A stretch of DNA of 64,000 nt from Propionicicella superfundia DSM 22317. Its GTDB lineage: Bacteria > Actinomycetota > Actinomycetes > Propionibacteriales > Propionibacteriaceae. The first letter of the stretch is position 1. Each line of letters starts with the position of its first letter. The stretch is from positions 327,409 to 391,408 of the forward strand of contig NZ_KE384020.1 of assembly GCF_000423465.1 (NCBI RefSeq), in the 5' to 3' direction. This document shows positions 1-9,870 of this stretch, piece after piece. The notes beneath the pieces are model-generated. The model was not told the origin of the DNA. It worked only from the letters and a program-made list of their open reading frames with translations, and searched no databases. The translations under genes and the position numbers were made by a program.

Positions 1-281
1 TCATCCTCGACGAGGCTCAGAACACGACGATGGAGCAGATGAAGATGTTCCTGACCCGACTGGGCTTCGGGTCGAAGGTCGTCGTGACCGGCGACGTGAC
101 CCAGATCGACCTTCCCGGGAGCACACGCTCGGGGCTGCGCGAGGTCACCGGGGTGCTCGACGGCGTCGACGACATCGCGTTCTGCACGCTCACCGGGGCG
201 GACGTCGTCCGGCACCGCCTCGTCGGCCGCATCGTGGCCGCCTACGACCGTTACGAAGCCGCGGAGGGTTTCCGCCGATGA
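1..281 (+). CDS. PhoH-like ATPase, C-terminal end (5' truncated)
   Basis: Only the last 93 codons are present; reading frame begins at base 3. The sequence opens with the Walker B region ILDEAQNTT followed by a sensor-like [12 protein letters not shown] segment, both diagnostic of the PhoH/YlaK ATPase family (P-loop ATPases linked to RNA metabolism and phosphate starvation). The Walker A motif lies upstream of the window. The stop codon overlaps the ATG of ybeY by four bases, the usual phoH-ybeY coupling in bacteria, so the two are probably co-translated. Function in detail is unknown for the family. Confidence 0.92.
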   Translation, partial: ILDEAQNTTMEQMKMFLTRLGFGSKVVVTGDVTQIDLPGSTRSGLREVTGVLDGVDDIAFCTLTGADVVRHRLVGRIVAAYDRYEAAEGFRR

Positions 282-754
282 TCGACGTCAACAACGAGTC
301 CGGCCGCGAGGCCGACGAACTGGGTCTCATCGCCCTCGCACGGTTCGCGATGGACGAGTTGCGGATCCACCCGCAGGCCGAGCTGTCGATCCTGCTCGTC
401 GACGAGGAGGCGATGACCGGCTACCACGAGAAGTACATGGGCGAGCCCGGACCCACCGACGTCCTGTCGTTCCCGATGGACGAGTTGCGTCCGCCGCGCG
501 ACGGCGAGGAGCCCGCCCCCGGGGTCCTGGGCGACATCGTCCTGTGCCCGGCCGTCACAGCCCGGCAGGCGGCCGAGAACGGACGCACGCCGCGGGCCGA
601 AGAGGAGTACCTGCTCGTCCACGGGCTGTTGCACCTGCTCGGGTACGACCATGCCGAACCCGCCGAGAAAGCGGAGATGTTCGGCCTCAACGACACGATC
701 ATCGCGCGCTGGAGCGAGTCGGGTCGCTCCGCTGCGCCCACCCTCCGATCATGA
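278..754 (+). CDS. ybeY: Endoribonuclease YbeY (16S rRNA maturation factor)
   Basis: A 158-residue protein of normal family length. The zinc-binding signature [11 protein letters not shown] is complete, with His115, His119 and His125 as metal ligands. YbeY is a single-strand-specific metallo-endoribonuclease acting in 16S rRNA 3' end processing and 70S quality control. The ATG overlaps the phoH stop (ATGA). It lies in the conserved order phoH-ybeY-corC-era, so it belongs to a ribosome-maturation operon. The start is fixed by the coupling. Confidence 0.95.
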   Translation: MIDVNNESGREADELGLIALARFAMDELRIHPQAELSILLVDEEAMTGYHEKYMGEPGPTDVLSFPMDELRPPRDGEEPAPGVLGDIVLCPAVTARQAAENGRTPRAEEEYLLVHGLLHLLGYDHAEPAEKAEMFGLNDTIIARWSESGRSAAPTLRS

Positions 755-788
755 GTGGCGGCAGACCCCGGCGAGAGCGCGGGGGATC

Positions 789-2132
789 GTGACCGAGACG
801 GACTGGCTGCTGCTCGCGCTGGCCTTGGCGGGCGTCCTCGTGGCGGGCCTGCTCGCTCTCGTCGAGGCCGCGCTGCAGACGGTGTCGAAGAGCCGCGCCC
901 GGCGGTTGGCCGAGGAGGGACGACGAGGGGCAGCGCGGCTGCTCACCATGACGCAGGATCCTGCGCCCTACCTCAACACCGTGTACTTCACGCGCGGACT
1001 CTGCGAGGTGACGGCCGTCGTCCTCGTGAGCACCGTCGTGTTCTCGCACGTCAGCGAGCTGTGGCTTCGGCTGCTCATCCCGATCGCGGCGATGTTCGTG
1101 GTGTCCTTCATCGGCCTGGGCGTGGCGCCTCGCACGCTCGGCCGCCAGAACGCCGAGCGCGTCGCCCTCGCCGGGTCCGGGCCGGTGAACGCCCTCAACA
1201 CGGTGCTCGGGCCGATCCCGCAACTGATGATCCTCATCGGAAACGTCCTCACGCCGGGGAGGGGGTTCAGCGACGGGCCGTTCTCCTCGGAGGCCGAGCT
1301 GCGCGAGCTCGTCGACATGGCCGAGGCGTCGTCGGTGATCGAGGCCGGCGAGCGCCGGATGATCCATTCCGTGTTCGACCTCGGCGACACCATCGTCAAG
1401 GAGGTCATGGTCCCGCGCACCGAGATGGTCTACATCGAGTCGCACAAGACCCTGCGGCAGGCCGTGTCGCTGGCACTGCGATCCGGTTTCAGCCGGATCC
1501 CGGTGATCGGCGAGGATCTCGACGACATCGCGGGGGTCCTGTACCTGAAGGACGTCATCCGCCGCGTCTACGACAACGCGCAGGCTCAGTCCTACGAGAC
1601 GGTCGACTCCGTCATGCGGCCGGCGATCTTCTGCCCCGACAGCAAACCCGTCGACGACCTGCTGCGTGAGATGCAGCGCACCCGCAGCCATGTCGTCCTC
1701 GTCGTGGACGAGTTCGGCGGCACGGCGGGCCTGGCCACCATCGAGGACATCCTGGAGGAGATCGTGGGCGAGATCGTCGATGAGTACGACGAGGAGATCC
1801 CGCCCTATGTCGAACTGGGCGACGGCCGTTTCCGGGTGTCGGCGCGCCTCGGCATCGACGATCTCGGGGAGCTGTTCGGCCGCAAGCTCGACGACGACGA
1901 CGTCGACACCGTCCTCGGGCTGATGGCCAAGGAGCTGAACCTCGTGCCGATCCCCGGCTCGATTGTGCAGTGGGAGGGCCTGGAACTCACCGCCGAGCGC
2001 GCCTCCGGACGCCGGCACACGATCGAGACCGTCCTCGTGCGGGAGTGCGACGACCACGCCGACGCCGACGGCGATCCCGGGATCGCCGCCGCCACCCAAC
2101 TGGCCGTCGACGCCGCGGAGCGTGCGTCGTGA
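789..2132 (+). CDS. CNNM/CorC-family membrane protein with CBS pair
   Basis: From GTG 789 the protein is 447 residues and begins directly with a hydrophobic helix (TETDWLLLALALAGVL). An N-terminal DUF21/CNNM transmembrane domain (about 1-190) is followed by a CBS pair (about 205-330, with GFSRIPVIGEDLDDIAGVLYLKDV) and a C-terminal CorC/HlyC domain (about 340-430). The family is associated with Mg2+/Co2+ efflux or tolerance, and the older label hemolysin is not supported. An open frame extends upstream into ybeY, but that extension is arginine-rich and unlike the family, so GTG 789 is preferred. The stop overlaps the era start. The transported ion is inferred from the family only. Confidence 0.88.
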   Translation: MTETDWLLLALALAGVLVAGLLALVEAALQTVSKSRARRLAEEGRRGAARLLTMTQDPAPYLNTVYFTRGLCEVTAVVLVSTVVFSHVSELWLRLLIPIAAMFVVSFIGLGVAPRTLGRQNAERVALAGSGPVNALNTVLGPIPQLMILIGNVLTPGRGFSDGPFSSEAELRELVDMAEASSVIEAGERRMIHSVFDLGDTIVKEVMVPRTEMVYIESHKTLRQAVSLALRSGFSRIPVIGEDLDDIAGVLYLKDVIRRVYDNAQAQSYETVDSVMRPAIFCPDSKPVDDLLREMQRTRSHVVLVVDEFGGTAGLATIEDILEEIVGEIVDEYDEEIPPYVELGDGRFRVSARLGIDDLGELFGRKLDDDDVDTVLGLMAKELNLVPIPGSIVQWEGLELTAERASGRRHTIETVLVRECDDHADADGDPGIAAATQLAVDAAERAS

Positions 2133-3052
2133 GCGCCGGGTTCCGGTCGGGATTCGCGTGTTTCGTGGGGCGTCCCAACGCGGGCAAGTCGACCCTCACG
2201 AACGCGATCGTCGGGCAGAAGGTCGCCATCGCGTCGTCCAAGCCGCAGACCACGCGGCACGCGATCCGCGGAATCCTCACCCGGCCCGACGCCCAGCTCG
2301 TCCTCATCGACACCCCCGGTCTGCACCGTCCGCGCACCCTGCTCGGCGAGCGACTCAACGACCTCGTCCGTGAGACGTGGAGCGAGGTGGACGTCGTCGG
2401 CGTCTGCCTGCCCTGCGACCAGCGGGTGGGCCCCGGCGACCGCTATCTGATCTCTGAGCTGGCCGCCCTGCCGAATCGTCCCGCGCTGGTCGCCGTCGCG
2501 ACGAAATCCGATCTCGTGCCCCCGCCACGGGTCGCCGAGCACCTGCTGAGCATCCAGGCGCTCGAGGCCGAGCTGGGCGTGATCTGGCGCGAGATCGTCC
2601 CGGTGTCGGCGCTCACCGCCGAACAGGTGGACCTGCTCGCAGACCTGCTCGTCGGCCTGCTGCCCGAGGGACCCGTCTTCTACCCGGACGGGGAGGCGAC
2701 CGACGAGCCGGAGGAGACGCTCGTCGCCGAGCTCATCCGCGAGGCGGTGCTGGAGGGCGTGCGAGACGAGCTGCCCCACTCCATCGCGGTGACGGTCGAA
2801 GAGATGGGCCTTCGCCCCGGCCGGCCCGAGGACAAGCCGCTGCTGGACGTCTACGCATCCCTCGTCGTCGAGCGGGATTCCCAGAAGGGCATCGTCATCG
2901 GACACAAGGGGGAGCGGTTGCGCGAGGTCGGCAGGGCGGCGCGGGAGCAGATCTCGCGGCTCCTCGGGACGCCGGTGTACCTCGATCTGCGCGTCAAGGT
3001 CCTGAAGGACTGGCAGCGCGACCCCAAGCATCTCAACCGGCTGGGCTTCTGA
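2129..3052 (+). CDS. era: GTPase Era
   Basis: A 307-residue GTPase with P-loop GRPNAGKST, switch and G3 region DTPGL, TKSD as G4, and a C-terminal KH domain (GIVIGHKGERLREVGRAARE) that binds the 3' end of 16S rRNA. Era is an essential 30S assembly factor, consistent with ybeY upstream. GTG 2129 overlaps the stop of the corC-like gene by four bases, which fixes the start over upstream in-frame options. It is the last gene of the phoH-ybeY-corC-era unit. Confidence 0.96.
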   Translation: MSAGFRSGFACFVGRPNAGKSTLTNAIVGQKVAIASSKPQTTRHAIRGILTRPDAQLVLIDTPGLHRPRTLLGERLNDLVRETWSEVDVVGVCLPCDQRVGPGDRYLISELAALPNRPALVAVATKSDLVPPPRVAEHLLSIQALEAELGVIWREIVPVSALTAEQVDLLADLLVGLLPEGPVFYPDGEATDEPEETLVAELIREAVLEGVRDELPHSIAVTVEEMGLRPGRPEDKPLLDVYASLVVERDSQKGIVIGHKGERLREVGRAAREQISRLLGTPVYLDLRVKVLKDWQRDPKHLNRLGF

Positions 3053-3228
3053 GGGCGGCCGGCTCGGCGGCCGGCGGCACAGTCGCCGGAACCCGCTACC
3101 GGGTTCATCCGCCACCAGGCGGAACTCTGAGCGCGTGCAGCCGTCCGCGGCGGGTCGACGTCGGTCCGTGAGCGGACCCCTCCTCCACGAGGGACGCCGC
3201 GCTCCTCGCGGCGAGTTGTCGCCGGGGT

Positions 3229-3259
3229 TTGCCTTGGAGCCGGGTACTGGGGTTAAGGT
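3229..3259 (+). promoter_or_regulatory. Candidate promoter of the leuA leader transcript
   Basis: TTGCCT (3229-3234) and TAAGGT (3254-3259) are separated by 19 bases. The -10 ends six bases before the ATG of the leader peptide at 3266, so transcription would start at or next to that ATG and the leader peptide would be read from a leaderless mRNA. This is inference from spacing, not mapped. The gap 3053-3228 otherwise holds only short GC hairpins, for example GAACCCG-CTAC-CGGGTTC near 3090-3107. Confidence 0.45.
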
Positions 3260-3265
3260 GTACCC

Positions 3266-3310
3266 ATGCGTCAGGCGAGCCTGCTCCTTCGCCGCCGCAG
3301 CGAGGTCTGA
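3266..3310 (+). CDS. leuA leader peptide (MRQASLLLRRRSEV)
   Basis: A 14-codon reading frame 78 bases before leuA, with three consecutive Leu codons (CTG CTC CTT) followed by three Arg codons. Leu-rich leader peptides before leuA are a known class of attenuator in Actinobacteria. The 3' part of the frame (3295-3305, CCGCAGCGAGG) pairs perfectly over 11 bp with 3327-3337, so the position of a ribosome stalled on the Leu codons would control that hairpin. No Shine-Dalgarno sequence is visible, fitting leaderless translation. Too short for normal gene finders. Confidence 0.82.
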   Translation: MRQASLLLRRRSEV

Positions 3311-3337
3311 TCCTCTTTCCAGGCCTCCTCGCTGCGG
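3295..3337 (+). promoter_or_regulatory. leuA attenuator hairpin
   Basis: CCGCAGCGAGG (3295-3305) and CCTCGCTGCGG (3327-3337) form an 11-bp perfect stem with a 21-base loop. The upstream arm lies inside the leader peptide, directly after the Leu codons. There is no U-run after the stem, so control of elongation through a downstream structure or of leuA translation are both possible. Confidence 0.7.
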
Positions 3338-3345
3338 AGTCTTGA

Positions 3346-5163
<1,818 letters not shown>

Positions 5164-5376
5164 CCGTTCGGTCTCCGGTCGCCGGCCCGCCGGGCGAGAC
5201 CCGCCCGACGGCTCCGGCCGGCCGGCTGCCCACCGTGCCGCGCGGATTTCCTGCCGCGCGGCGCGGTGTGGCATCATGGGGGGCTGTTGCGCCGTGCTCC
5301 TGCCACAGGGGGTAAGCCGGCCGGCCGTCCTGAACAACGAGCATCGAAGTGACCTGTGGCACTGGCGAGGAACGAC

Positions 5377-5727
5377 ATGAACGACCTGGTTGCCGCTGTC
5401 GCGGCAGACGCCCTCAAGACCGATCTCCCGACCTTCCGCCCAGGCGACTCCGTGCGTGTGCACGTGCGCGTCATCGAGGGCAACCGCTCCCGCATCCAGG
5501 TGTTCGCCGGCGTGGTCATCGCTCGCACGGGGGCAGGTGTGCAGGAAGCCTTCACCGTGCGCAAGGTGAGCTTCGGCGTCGGCGTCGAGCGGACGTTCCC
5601 GCTGCATTCCCCGATCATCGAGAAGATCGAGGTCGAGCGCCGCGGCGATGTCCGGCGCGCCAAGCTGTACTACCTGCGTGGTCTGCGCGGCAAGGCCGCG
5701 AAGATCAAGGAGAAGCGCGACAACTGA
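5377..5727 (+). CDS. rplS: 50S ribosomal protein L19
   Basis: A 116-residue protein with the L19 core [20 protein letters not shown] and [20 protein letters not shown]-type C-terminus. ATG 5377 is preceded by AGGA seven bases upstream. A GTG 21 bases earlier is in frame but would add residues absent from the family. L19 sits at the 30S-50S interface. lepB and rnhB follow, the usual actinobacterial order. Confidence 0.96.
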   Translation: MNDLVAAVAADALKTDLPTFRPGDSVRVHVRVIEGNRSRIQVFAGVVIARTGAGVQEAFTVRKVSFGVGVERTFPLHSPIIEKIEVERRGDVRRAKLYYLRGLRGKAAKIKEKRDN

Positions 5728-5767
5728 GGCGGCCCGGCGGCCGACCCCACTCAGGAAAGAAGGAGAC

Positions 5768-6553
5768 GTGGCGGACGACGCGCACGATGAGTCCGGATCG
5801 GTCGCGTCCGCCCGCGGCGGTCGGAGCGGTTTCGGCGGCCTGCTGAAGGAACTGACGATCATCGTCGTCGGTGCGCTGGTGATCTCCACCGTCATCCGGG
5901 TCTTCGTGGCCCAGATGTTCATCATCCCCTCCGGGAGCATGGAGAACACGCTGCACGTCTCCGATCGCGTCCTGGTGCAGAAGGTCACCCATTTCGCGCG
6001 GGGCGACGTCGTCGTCTTCCAGGATCCGGGGGGCTGGCTGGCGGAGTCCTCGCCGGTCGACCGCGGGGTGGTCGGGGACGTCCTCGTGTTCGTGGGCCTG
6101 ATGCCCGACGAGAGCACGGGCCATCTCATCAAGCGTGTCATCGGCCTGCCCGGCGACACGGTCTCGTGCTGTGATGCGCAGGGGCGGATCACGGTCAACG
6201 GCCAGGCGATCGACGAGACGTCCTATCTGTATGCCGACGACTCCGGGCAGGTGGCCCCGAGCGACTTCGCGTTCACCGTCACGGTCCCGGCCGATCATGT
6301 CTTCGTGATGGGCGACCATCGCAACAACTCCCGCGACTCGCGGTGCCACCTGCGCGATCCCGCGGGCAACGGCGAGCCGATGGGCAGCGCCGCGTTCGTG
6401 CCGGTGTCGGACGTCGTCGGCACGGCGGTGTGGATCGTGTTCCCGTTCTCGCGTTGGGGCGGTCTGTCGCAGCCGGCGACCTTCACCGCCGTTCCCGATC
6501 CGCCAGCGGCCCCGGCCCAGGCGGTGATCACCGACTCCGGTCCGGGTTGCTGA
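5768..6553 (+). CDS. lepB: Signal peptidase I
   Basis: A 261-residue type I signal peptidase with one N-terminal transmembrane helix (about 28-48) after an acidic, Ser/Gly-rich cytosolic tail. Catalytic Ser57 lies in IPSGSMENTL and the general-base Lys in HLIKRVIGLPGD (about residue 122). Box E is GDHRNNSRDSR. It cleaves Sec and Tat signal peptides on the outer face of the membrane. GTG 5768 follows GGAGA. This classical Ser-Lys enzyme differs from the Ser-His SipW-type enzyme at 32094. The stop overlaps the rnhB start. Confidence 0.95.
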   Translation: MADDAHDESGSVASARGGRSGFGGLLKELTIIVVGALVISTVIRVFVAQMFIIPSGSMENTLHVSDRVLVQKVTHFARGDVVVFQDPGGWLAESSPVDRGVVGDVLVFVGLMPDESTGHLIKRVIGLPGDTVSCCDAQGRITVNGQAIDETSYLYADDSGQVAPSDFAFTVTVPADHVFVMGDHRNNSRDSRCHLRDPAGNGEPMGSAAFVPVSDVVGTAVWIVFPFSRWGGLSQPATFTAVPDPPAAPAQAVITDSGPGC

Positions 6554-7227
6554 TGGGACACACGATCCGCAGGGACGCCGGTCTTCACGGCTACGAGCGT
6601 GCCTTGCGCAGGGCGGGTTTCGACCTGGTCGCCGGGGCCGATGAAGCGGGCCGTGGCGCATGCGCCGGTCCGCTCGTGGCGGGGGCGGTCATCCTTCCGG
6701 CGCGCGTGCACCCCTCGCTGACCGGCCTGGCCGACTCGAAGCTCCTCACCCCCCGCCGCAGGGACGCGCTCTACGACGCCATCACGGCGCATGCCGTGGC
6801 GTGGGCGACGGCGAGCCTGTCGCCGGCCGAGTGCGACCGGCTGGGGATGCACGAGGCGAACCTGCAGGCTCTGCGCCGGGCCGTCCTGCGCCTGCGGCCC
6901 GCCGCGGACTTCGTCCTCACCGACGGGTTCCCCGTTCCCGGTCTCGGGGCGGAGACCCTGGCGGTGTGGAAGGGGGATCGCGTCGCGGCGTGCGTCGCGG
7001 CTGCGTCGATCATCGCGAAGGTCACGCGCGACAGGGTGATGGTCGAGGCCCACCGCCTGTATCCCGACTACGATTTCGACGTTCACAAGGGATACTGCAC
7101 GGCACAGCATCAAGCGGCGCTGGACAGGCACGGGCCGTGCGGGATCCATCGCCTGAGCTACGACAACGTCGCCAGGACCGCCGGACCGCGGCCGGTGGAG
7201 GGGAGCGCTAGGGTGGAGGCGTCATGA
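6553..7227 (+). CDS. rnhB: Ribonuclease HII
   Basis: A 224-residue protein with the RNase HII motif GADEAGRGACAGPLV (catalytic Asp and Glu), the second Asp in VLTDGF, and the conserved GYCTAQHQAAL region. It removes RNA from RNA-DNA hybrids and single ribonucleotides in DNA. ATG 6553 overlaps the lepB stop by one base (TGATG), and its own stop overlaps the start of the next gene by four bases. The run is therefore tightly coupled. Confidence 0.94.
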   Translation: MGHTIRRDAGLHGYERALRRAGFDLVAGADEAGRGACAGPLVAGAVILPARVHPSLTGLADSKLLTPRRRDALYDAITAHAVAWATASLSPAECDRLGMHEANLQALRRAVLRLRPAADFVLTDGFPVPGLGAETLAVWKGDRVAACVAAASIIAKVTRDRVMVEAHRLYPDYDFDVHKGYCTAQHQAALDRHGPCGIHRLSYDNVARTAGPRPVEGSARVEAS

Positions 7228-7535
7228 GCACCGAAGACCTCGAGCAGTACGAGAGCGATCTCGAACTCGCGTTGTACCGCGAGTACAAGGATGTCGTGGG
7301 CATCTTCACCTACGCCGTCGAGACCGAGCGCCGCTTCTACCTCTGCAACGCGGTGGACCTGAAGGTGCGTACCGAGGGCGGCGACGTGTACTACGAGGTG
7401 TCGATGGGCGACGCCTGGGTGTGGGACATGTTCCGGCCCGCTCGCTTCGTGAAGAGCGCGAAGGTCCTGACGTTCCGCGATGTGTCGATCGAGGAGATCG
7501 CGCACAGCGAACTGGAAGTCCCCGAGAGCCGCTGA
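7224..7535 (+). CDS. DUF2469 conserved actinobacterial protein
   Basis: A 103-residue acidic protein starting MSTEDLEQYESDLELALYREYKDVV, with the conserved tail of the DUF2469 family (FYLCNAVDL, VSMGDAWVWDMFRPARFV). The family is almost restricted to Actinomycetota and usually follows rnhB; its function is unknown. GGAGG lies just upstream of the ATG inside the end of rnhB. TAGGGT at 7209-7214 could give an internal promoter. Confidence 0.9.
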   Translation: MSTEDLEQYESDLELALYREYKDVVGIFTYAVETERRFYLCNAVDLKVRTEGGDVYYEVSMGDAWVWDMFRPARFVKSAKVLTFRDVSIEEIAHSELEVPESR

Positions 7536-7651
7536 GCCCGCGTCCTCGCTGCTCGTCGACGCGGCGCCCCTGAATGTGCTGACAAAAGGTTGACGGTTCT
7601 CGGTGTCGTCCGTACGCTCGCGGTGCGTGATGCTCGGATCGGAGGCCGATG

Positions 7652-8428
7652 ATGACCGGATACCGTCTGGCCGCCAGCGCTGAGATGATCCACCTGGAAC
7701 TGCCGTTCATGGAACGCGTGCGCCGCATCCACGAGCGCGGCCTCCTCGTGGAGATCTGGGACTGGTCGGGCAAGGACGTCGCTGCGCTCGCGGCGAGCGG
7801 GGCGCGGGTCGTGTCCATGACGGGCTATCTCCGAGGAGACCTTACCGACCCCGACGGCATCGAGGAGTTCCTGTCGACCGCCGAGCAGTCTCTCGCCGTC
7901 GCGGATCGGCTGGACTGCCCGAGTCTCAACGTCCACGGGACAGGGCTGGGGACGGACGGCCTTCCCGTGAGACCGTGCCAGGTCGTCACGCCGGCGATGT
8001 GGCTGACGGCGGCCGACACTCTGGCGAGGCTGGCCCTGCTGGGCGAGCGGGAGGGGCGGGTCTTCACCCTGGAGAATCTGAACGTCGCCGTCGACCACCC
8101 CGGGACGCCCTTCGCCGCGGCGGCGGACACCCGGGCGCTGGTCGCCGCCGTGGATTCGCCGTTCCTGCGGATGAACCTGGATCTGTACCACGCGCAGATC
8201 GGCGAGGGGAACCTCGTCGAGCTGGTCCGGGAGTCGATGCCGTGGGTGGGGGAGATCCAGGTGGCCGACGTCCCGGGGCGATGTGAACCCGGCACGGGGG
8301 AGATCCACTACCCGGCCGTCGCCGCCGCGCTGAAGGAGTCGGGCTACGACGGCGTCGTGGCGCTGGAGGCGTTCGCCAGGTCCGACGCGGACGCGGCCCT
8401 GGACGCGTTCTGCGCGGCCTTCGCCTGA
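7652..8428 (+). CDS. Hydroxypyruvate isomerase-like TIM-barrel protein
   Basis: A 258-residue protein of the xylose isomerase-like/AP-endonuclease-2 TIM-barrel superfamily. Metal-ligand-type positions are visible: TLENLN (Glu), MNLDLYHAQI (Asp, His), IQVADVPGRCEPGTGEIHY and ALEAF at the C-terminal end of the barrel. The pattern DVPGR.EPGTGEI resembles hydroxypyruvate isomerase (Hyi) and OtnI. The substrate cannot be assigned with confidence. ATG 7652 has GGAGG six bases upstream; the adjacent ATG 7649 is an alternative. The gene stands alone. Confidence 0.75.
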   Translation: MTGYRLAASAEMIHLELPFMERVRRIHERGLLVEIWDWSGKDVAALAASGARVVSMTGYLRGDLTDPDGIEEFLSTAEQSLAVADRLDCPSLNVHGTGLGTDGLPVRPCQVVTPAMWLTAADTLARLALLGEREGRVFTLENLNVAVDHPGTPFAAAADTRALVAAVDSPFLRMNLDLYHAQIGEGNLVELVRESMPWVGEIQVADVPGRCEPGTGEIHYPAVAAALKESGYDGVVALEAFARSDADAALDAFCAAFA

Positions 8429-8519
8429 TCGGGACGGATCCGCGGGGTCGGTTCGCGTGCGGCTCGATTCTGCCGGACGCCCGGCCGGGGGGAACCGCCC
8501 GTGGTGGTTCACTGTGACC

Positions 8520-8912
8520 ATGGACTGTCTGTTCTGCAAGATCGTGTCCGGCGACATCGGCTCTCGGCAGGTGTACGCCGACGACGTCGCGATCGCGTTT
8601 CTCGACATCGCTCCCTGGCATCCCGGGCACACACTCGTGATCCCCCGGCGCCATGTCTCCGACCTCACCGCTCCCGACGCGCTGTCGGAGATCGCCGCGT
8701 CGGTCGAGGCCACGGCCGCCCTGCTGCGCGAGAGACTGCGGCCCGACGGTATGAACCTGCTCGTCAACCAGGGTGCCGTCGCGGGGCAGGAGGTTTTCCA
8801 CTTCCACGTCCATCTCGTCCCGCGCTACGAGCGGAACCCGGGGATGCGCAATCTCATGACCAAGGAGCCCGGCATCGACGTGGACGAGGTGCACCGCAGG
8901 ATCACGGGGTGA
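8520..8912 (+). CDS. HIT-family hydrolase
   Basis: A 130-residue histidine triad protein with the catalytic motif HFHVHLVPR and the N-terminal CLFCKIVSGDI start typical of the Hint/PKCI branch. HIT enzymes hydrolyse nucleotide phosphoramidates or similar nucleotidyl substrates; the cellular substrate here is unknown. ATG 8520 begins exactly at the family start. No Shine-Dalgarno sequence is visible. Confidence 0.9.
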   Translation: MDCLFCKIVSGDIGSRQVYADDVAIAFLDIAPWHPGHTLVIPRRHVSDLTAPDALSEIAASVEATAALLRERLRPDGMNLLVNQGAVAGQEVFHFHVHLVPRYERNPGMRNLMTKEPGIDVDEVHRRITG

Positions 8913-9207
8913 CCCCGCCGCGTGGGGTGTAGGACGAGTCGCGTCGTGGCACGGGCACCGTGGGCTCGCGGCCGGGGCAGGCCCAGGCTCGTAGGACGAC
9001 GTCAGCGCGGACTCCGCATTCGGCCATACGTGCCGCCTCCACCTGCCCCGGAGCATTGAGCCGCGTGTCTGTTACGTTGTCGGCCTTCGCCGCATCGCCG
9101 GGGCGGCCTGATCAATGAGGAGGACGTGCTCGGCGTGAAGGACTGCATCAGTCTCATGACTGGCAAGGACTGACTGGTCTCCGAACCTAGCGAAAGGAAC
9201 GCCTGCT

Positions 9208-9591
9208 ATGGGAGGACACGTCACCTTCGGTGATATCGGTTGGTCGCTGGTGAGCATGCTTGCGTTGGTGGCCGGCGTCTACGTGCTGCTGGTCTTCATC
9301 ATGGGCAGAATCAGGCTGACCGACTGGCTGGGCTACATCGTCGGGGTGGGCGCCGTGGTGAGGGCGATCTGGGCGCTCACCGATACTTCAGTGTGGGCCG
9401 TTGTCGTTGGCGTACCGTTGGCTTTCATTCCGGCTTTCCTGTGGGCTCGTGCCACGGTCAAGGCCTACCGGGAGAATCCTGACATGGTGCTCACAGGCCT
9501 CTTCACGGTTGGCCGTCCTCCGGAGCGCGTGAAGAACTGGCCGGATCAGTCTCGGTCTGGCAGGAACAAGCCCCACTCGGCCGGGGAATGA
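9208..9591 (+). CDS. Small integral membrane protein, unknown function
   Basis: A 127-residue protein not recognised from any family. Three hydrophobic segments are visible (about 11-32, 40-58, 62-80), followed by a hydrophilic, basic C-terminal tail ending in RSGRNKPHSAGE. ATG 9208 has AAAGGAAC upstream, so translation is credible. Its base composition is slightly lower in GC than its neighbours. It stands alone between the HIT gene and the ilvB leader. The 295-base gap before it (8913-9207) shows a GTAGGACGA direct repeat and little else. Confidence 0.6.
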   Translation: MGGHVTFGDIGWSLVSMLALVAGVYVLLVFIMGRIRLTDWLGYIVGVGAVVRAIWALTDTSVWAVVVGVPLAFIPAFLWARATVKAYRENPDMVLTGLFTVGRPPERVKNWPDQSRSGRNKPHSAGE

Positions 9592-9648
9592 CGTGAAGCG
9601 TTCGGCCTCCTGGCGCCGTGGCCAGCACTGACCGACGATCCTTGAGGC

Positions 9649-9689
9649 AGGCGGCATGTTCCACGCTCAGCATGTGGGACATGCCGCCT
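9649..9689 (+). terminator. 16-bp hairpin between membrane-protein gene and ilvB leader
   Basis: Arms 9649-9664 and 9674-9689 form 16 base pairs (one G-T) around a 9-base loop, followed by CGGGGTTTGAC. It may terminate the upstream gene; the T-run is short. A TTGACA at 9696-9701 directly after it is a good -35 candidate for the ilvB transcript. Confidence 0.6.
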
Positions 9690-9695
9690 CGGGGT

Positions 9696-9701
9696 TTGAC
9701 A
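9696..9701 (+). promoter_or_regulatory. Candidate -35 of the ilvBNC promoter
   Basis: A perfect TTGACA sits 36 bases before the GTG of the leader peptide. No clear -10 is seen at the right distance (GAAAGG at 9719), so the promoter is tentative. Confidence 0.3.
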
Positions 9702-9731
9702 CGCCCGGGAGGGGTGGGGAAAGGTGATCCC

Positions 9732-9776
9732 GTGCTCTGGACCATTCTCGTAGCAAGTCGCGTGTCCGCCGGGTAA
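9732..9776 (+). CDS. ilvBNC leader peptide ([14 protein letters not shown])
   Basis: A 14-codon frame from GTG 9732 with an AAGGTGA Shine-Dalgarno sequence (9721-9727) at proper spacing. Five of its codons are branched-chain (Leu, Ile, Leu, Val, Val). It is followed by a terminator immediately before ilvB. Leader peptides rich in Ile/Leu/Val before ilvB are a known attenuation class in Actinobacteria. The 3' half of the frame (GCGTGTC...CGGGT) pairs with ACCCG...GACACGC downstream, a likely pause hairpin. Confidence 0.85.
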   Translation: MLWTILVASRVSAG

Positions 9777-9795
9777 CGTCACCCGACCGACACGC

Positions 9796-9828
9796 TCCCT
9801 CGCCTGCCCACGCAGCGGGGGTTTTTTT
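9796..9828 (+). terminator. ilvB attenuator terminator
   Basis: CCCTCGCCTGC and GCAGCGGGGG pair with one bulged C around the loop CCAC, followed by seven T residues. The upstream arm can compete with the leader hairpin, giving the expected pause, antiterminator and terminator layout. It lies about 45 bases before ilvB. Confidence 0.8.
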
Positions 9829-9870
9829 CTGCGATCAGACAGCCAGGCACCTCGACGGAAGGAGACACAG

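Noticed and set aside
9115-9174. Short frame VLGVKDCISLMTGKD after GAGGAGGA, a possible small peptide gene
   Set aside because: The spacing between the Shine-Dalgarno-like string and either GTG is poor (2 or 11 bases), it is only 12-15 codons, and no processing genes are nearby.
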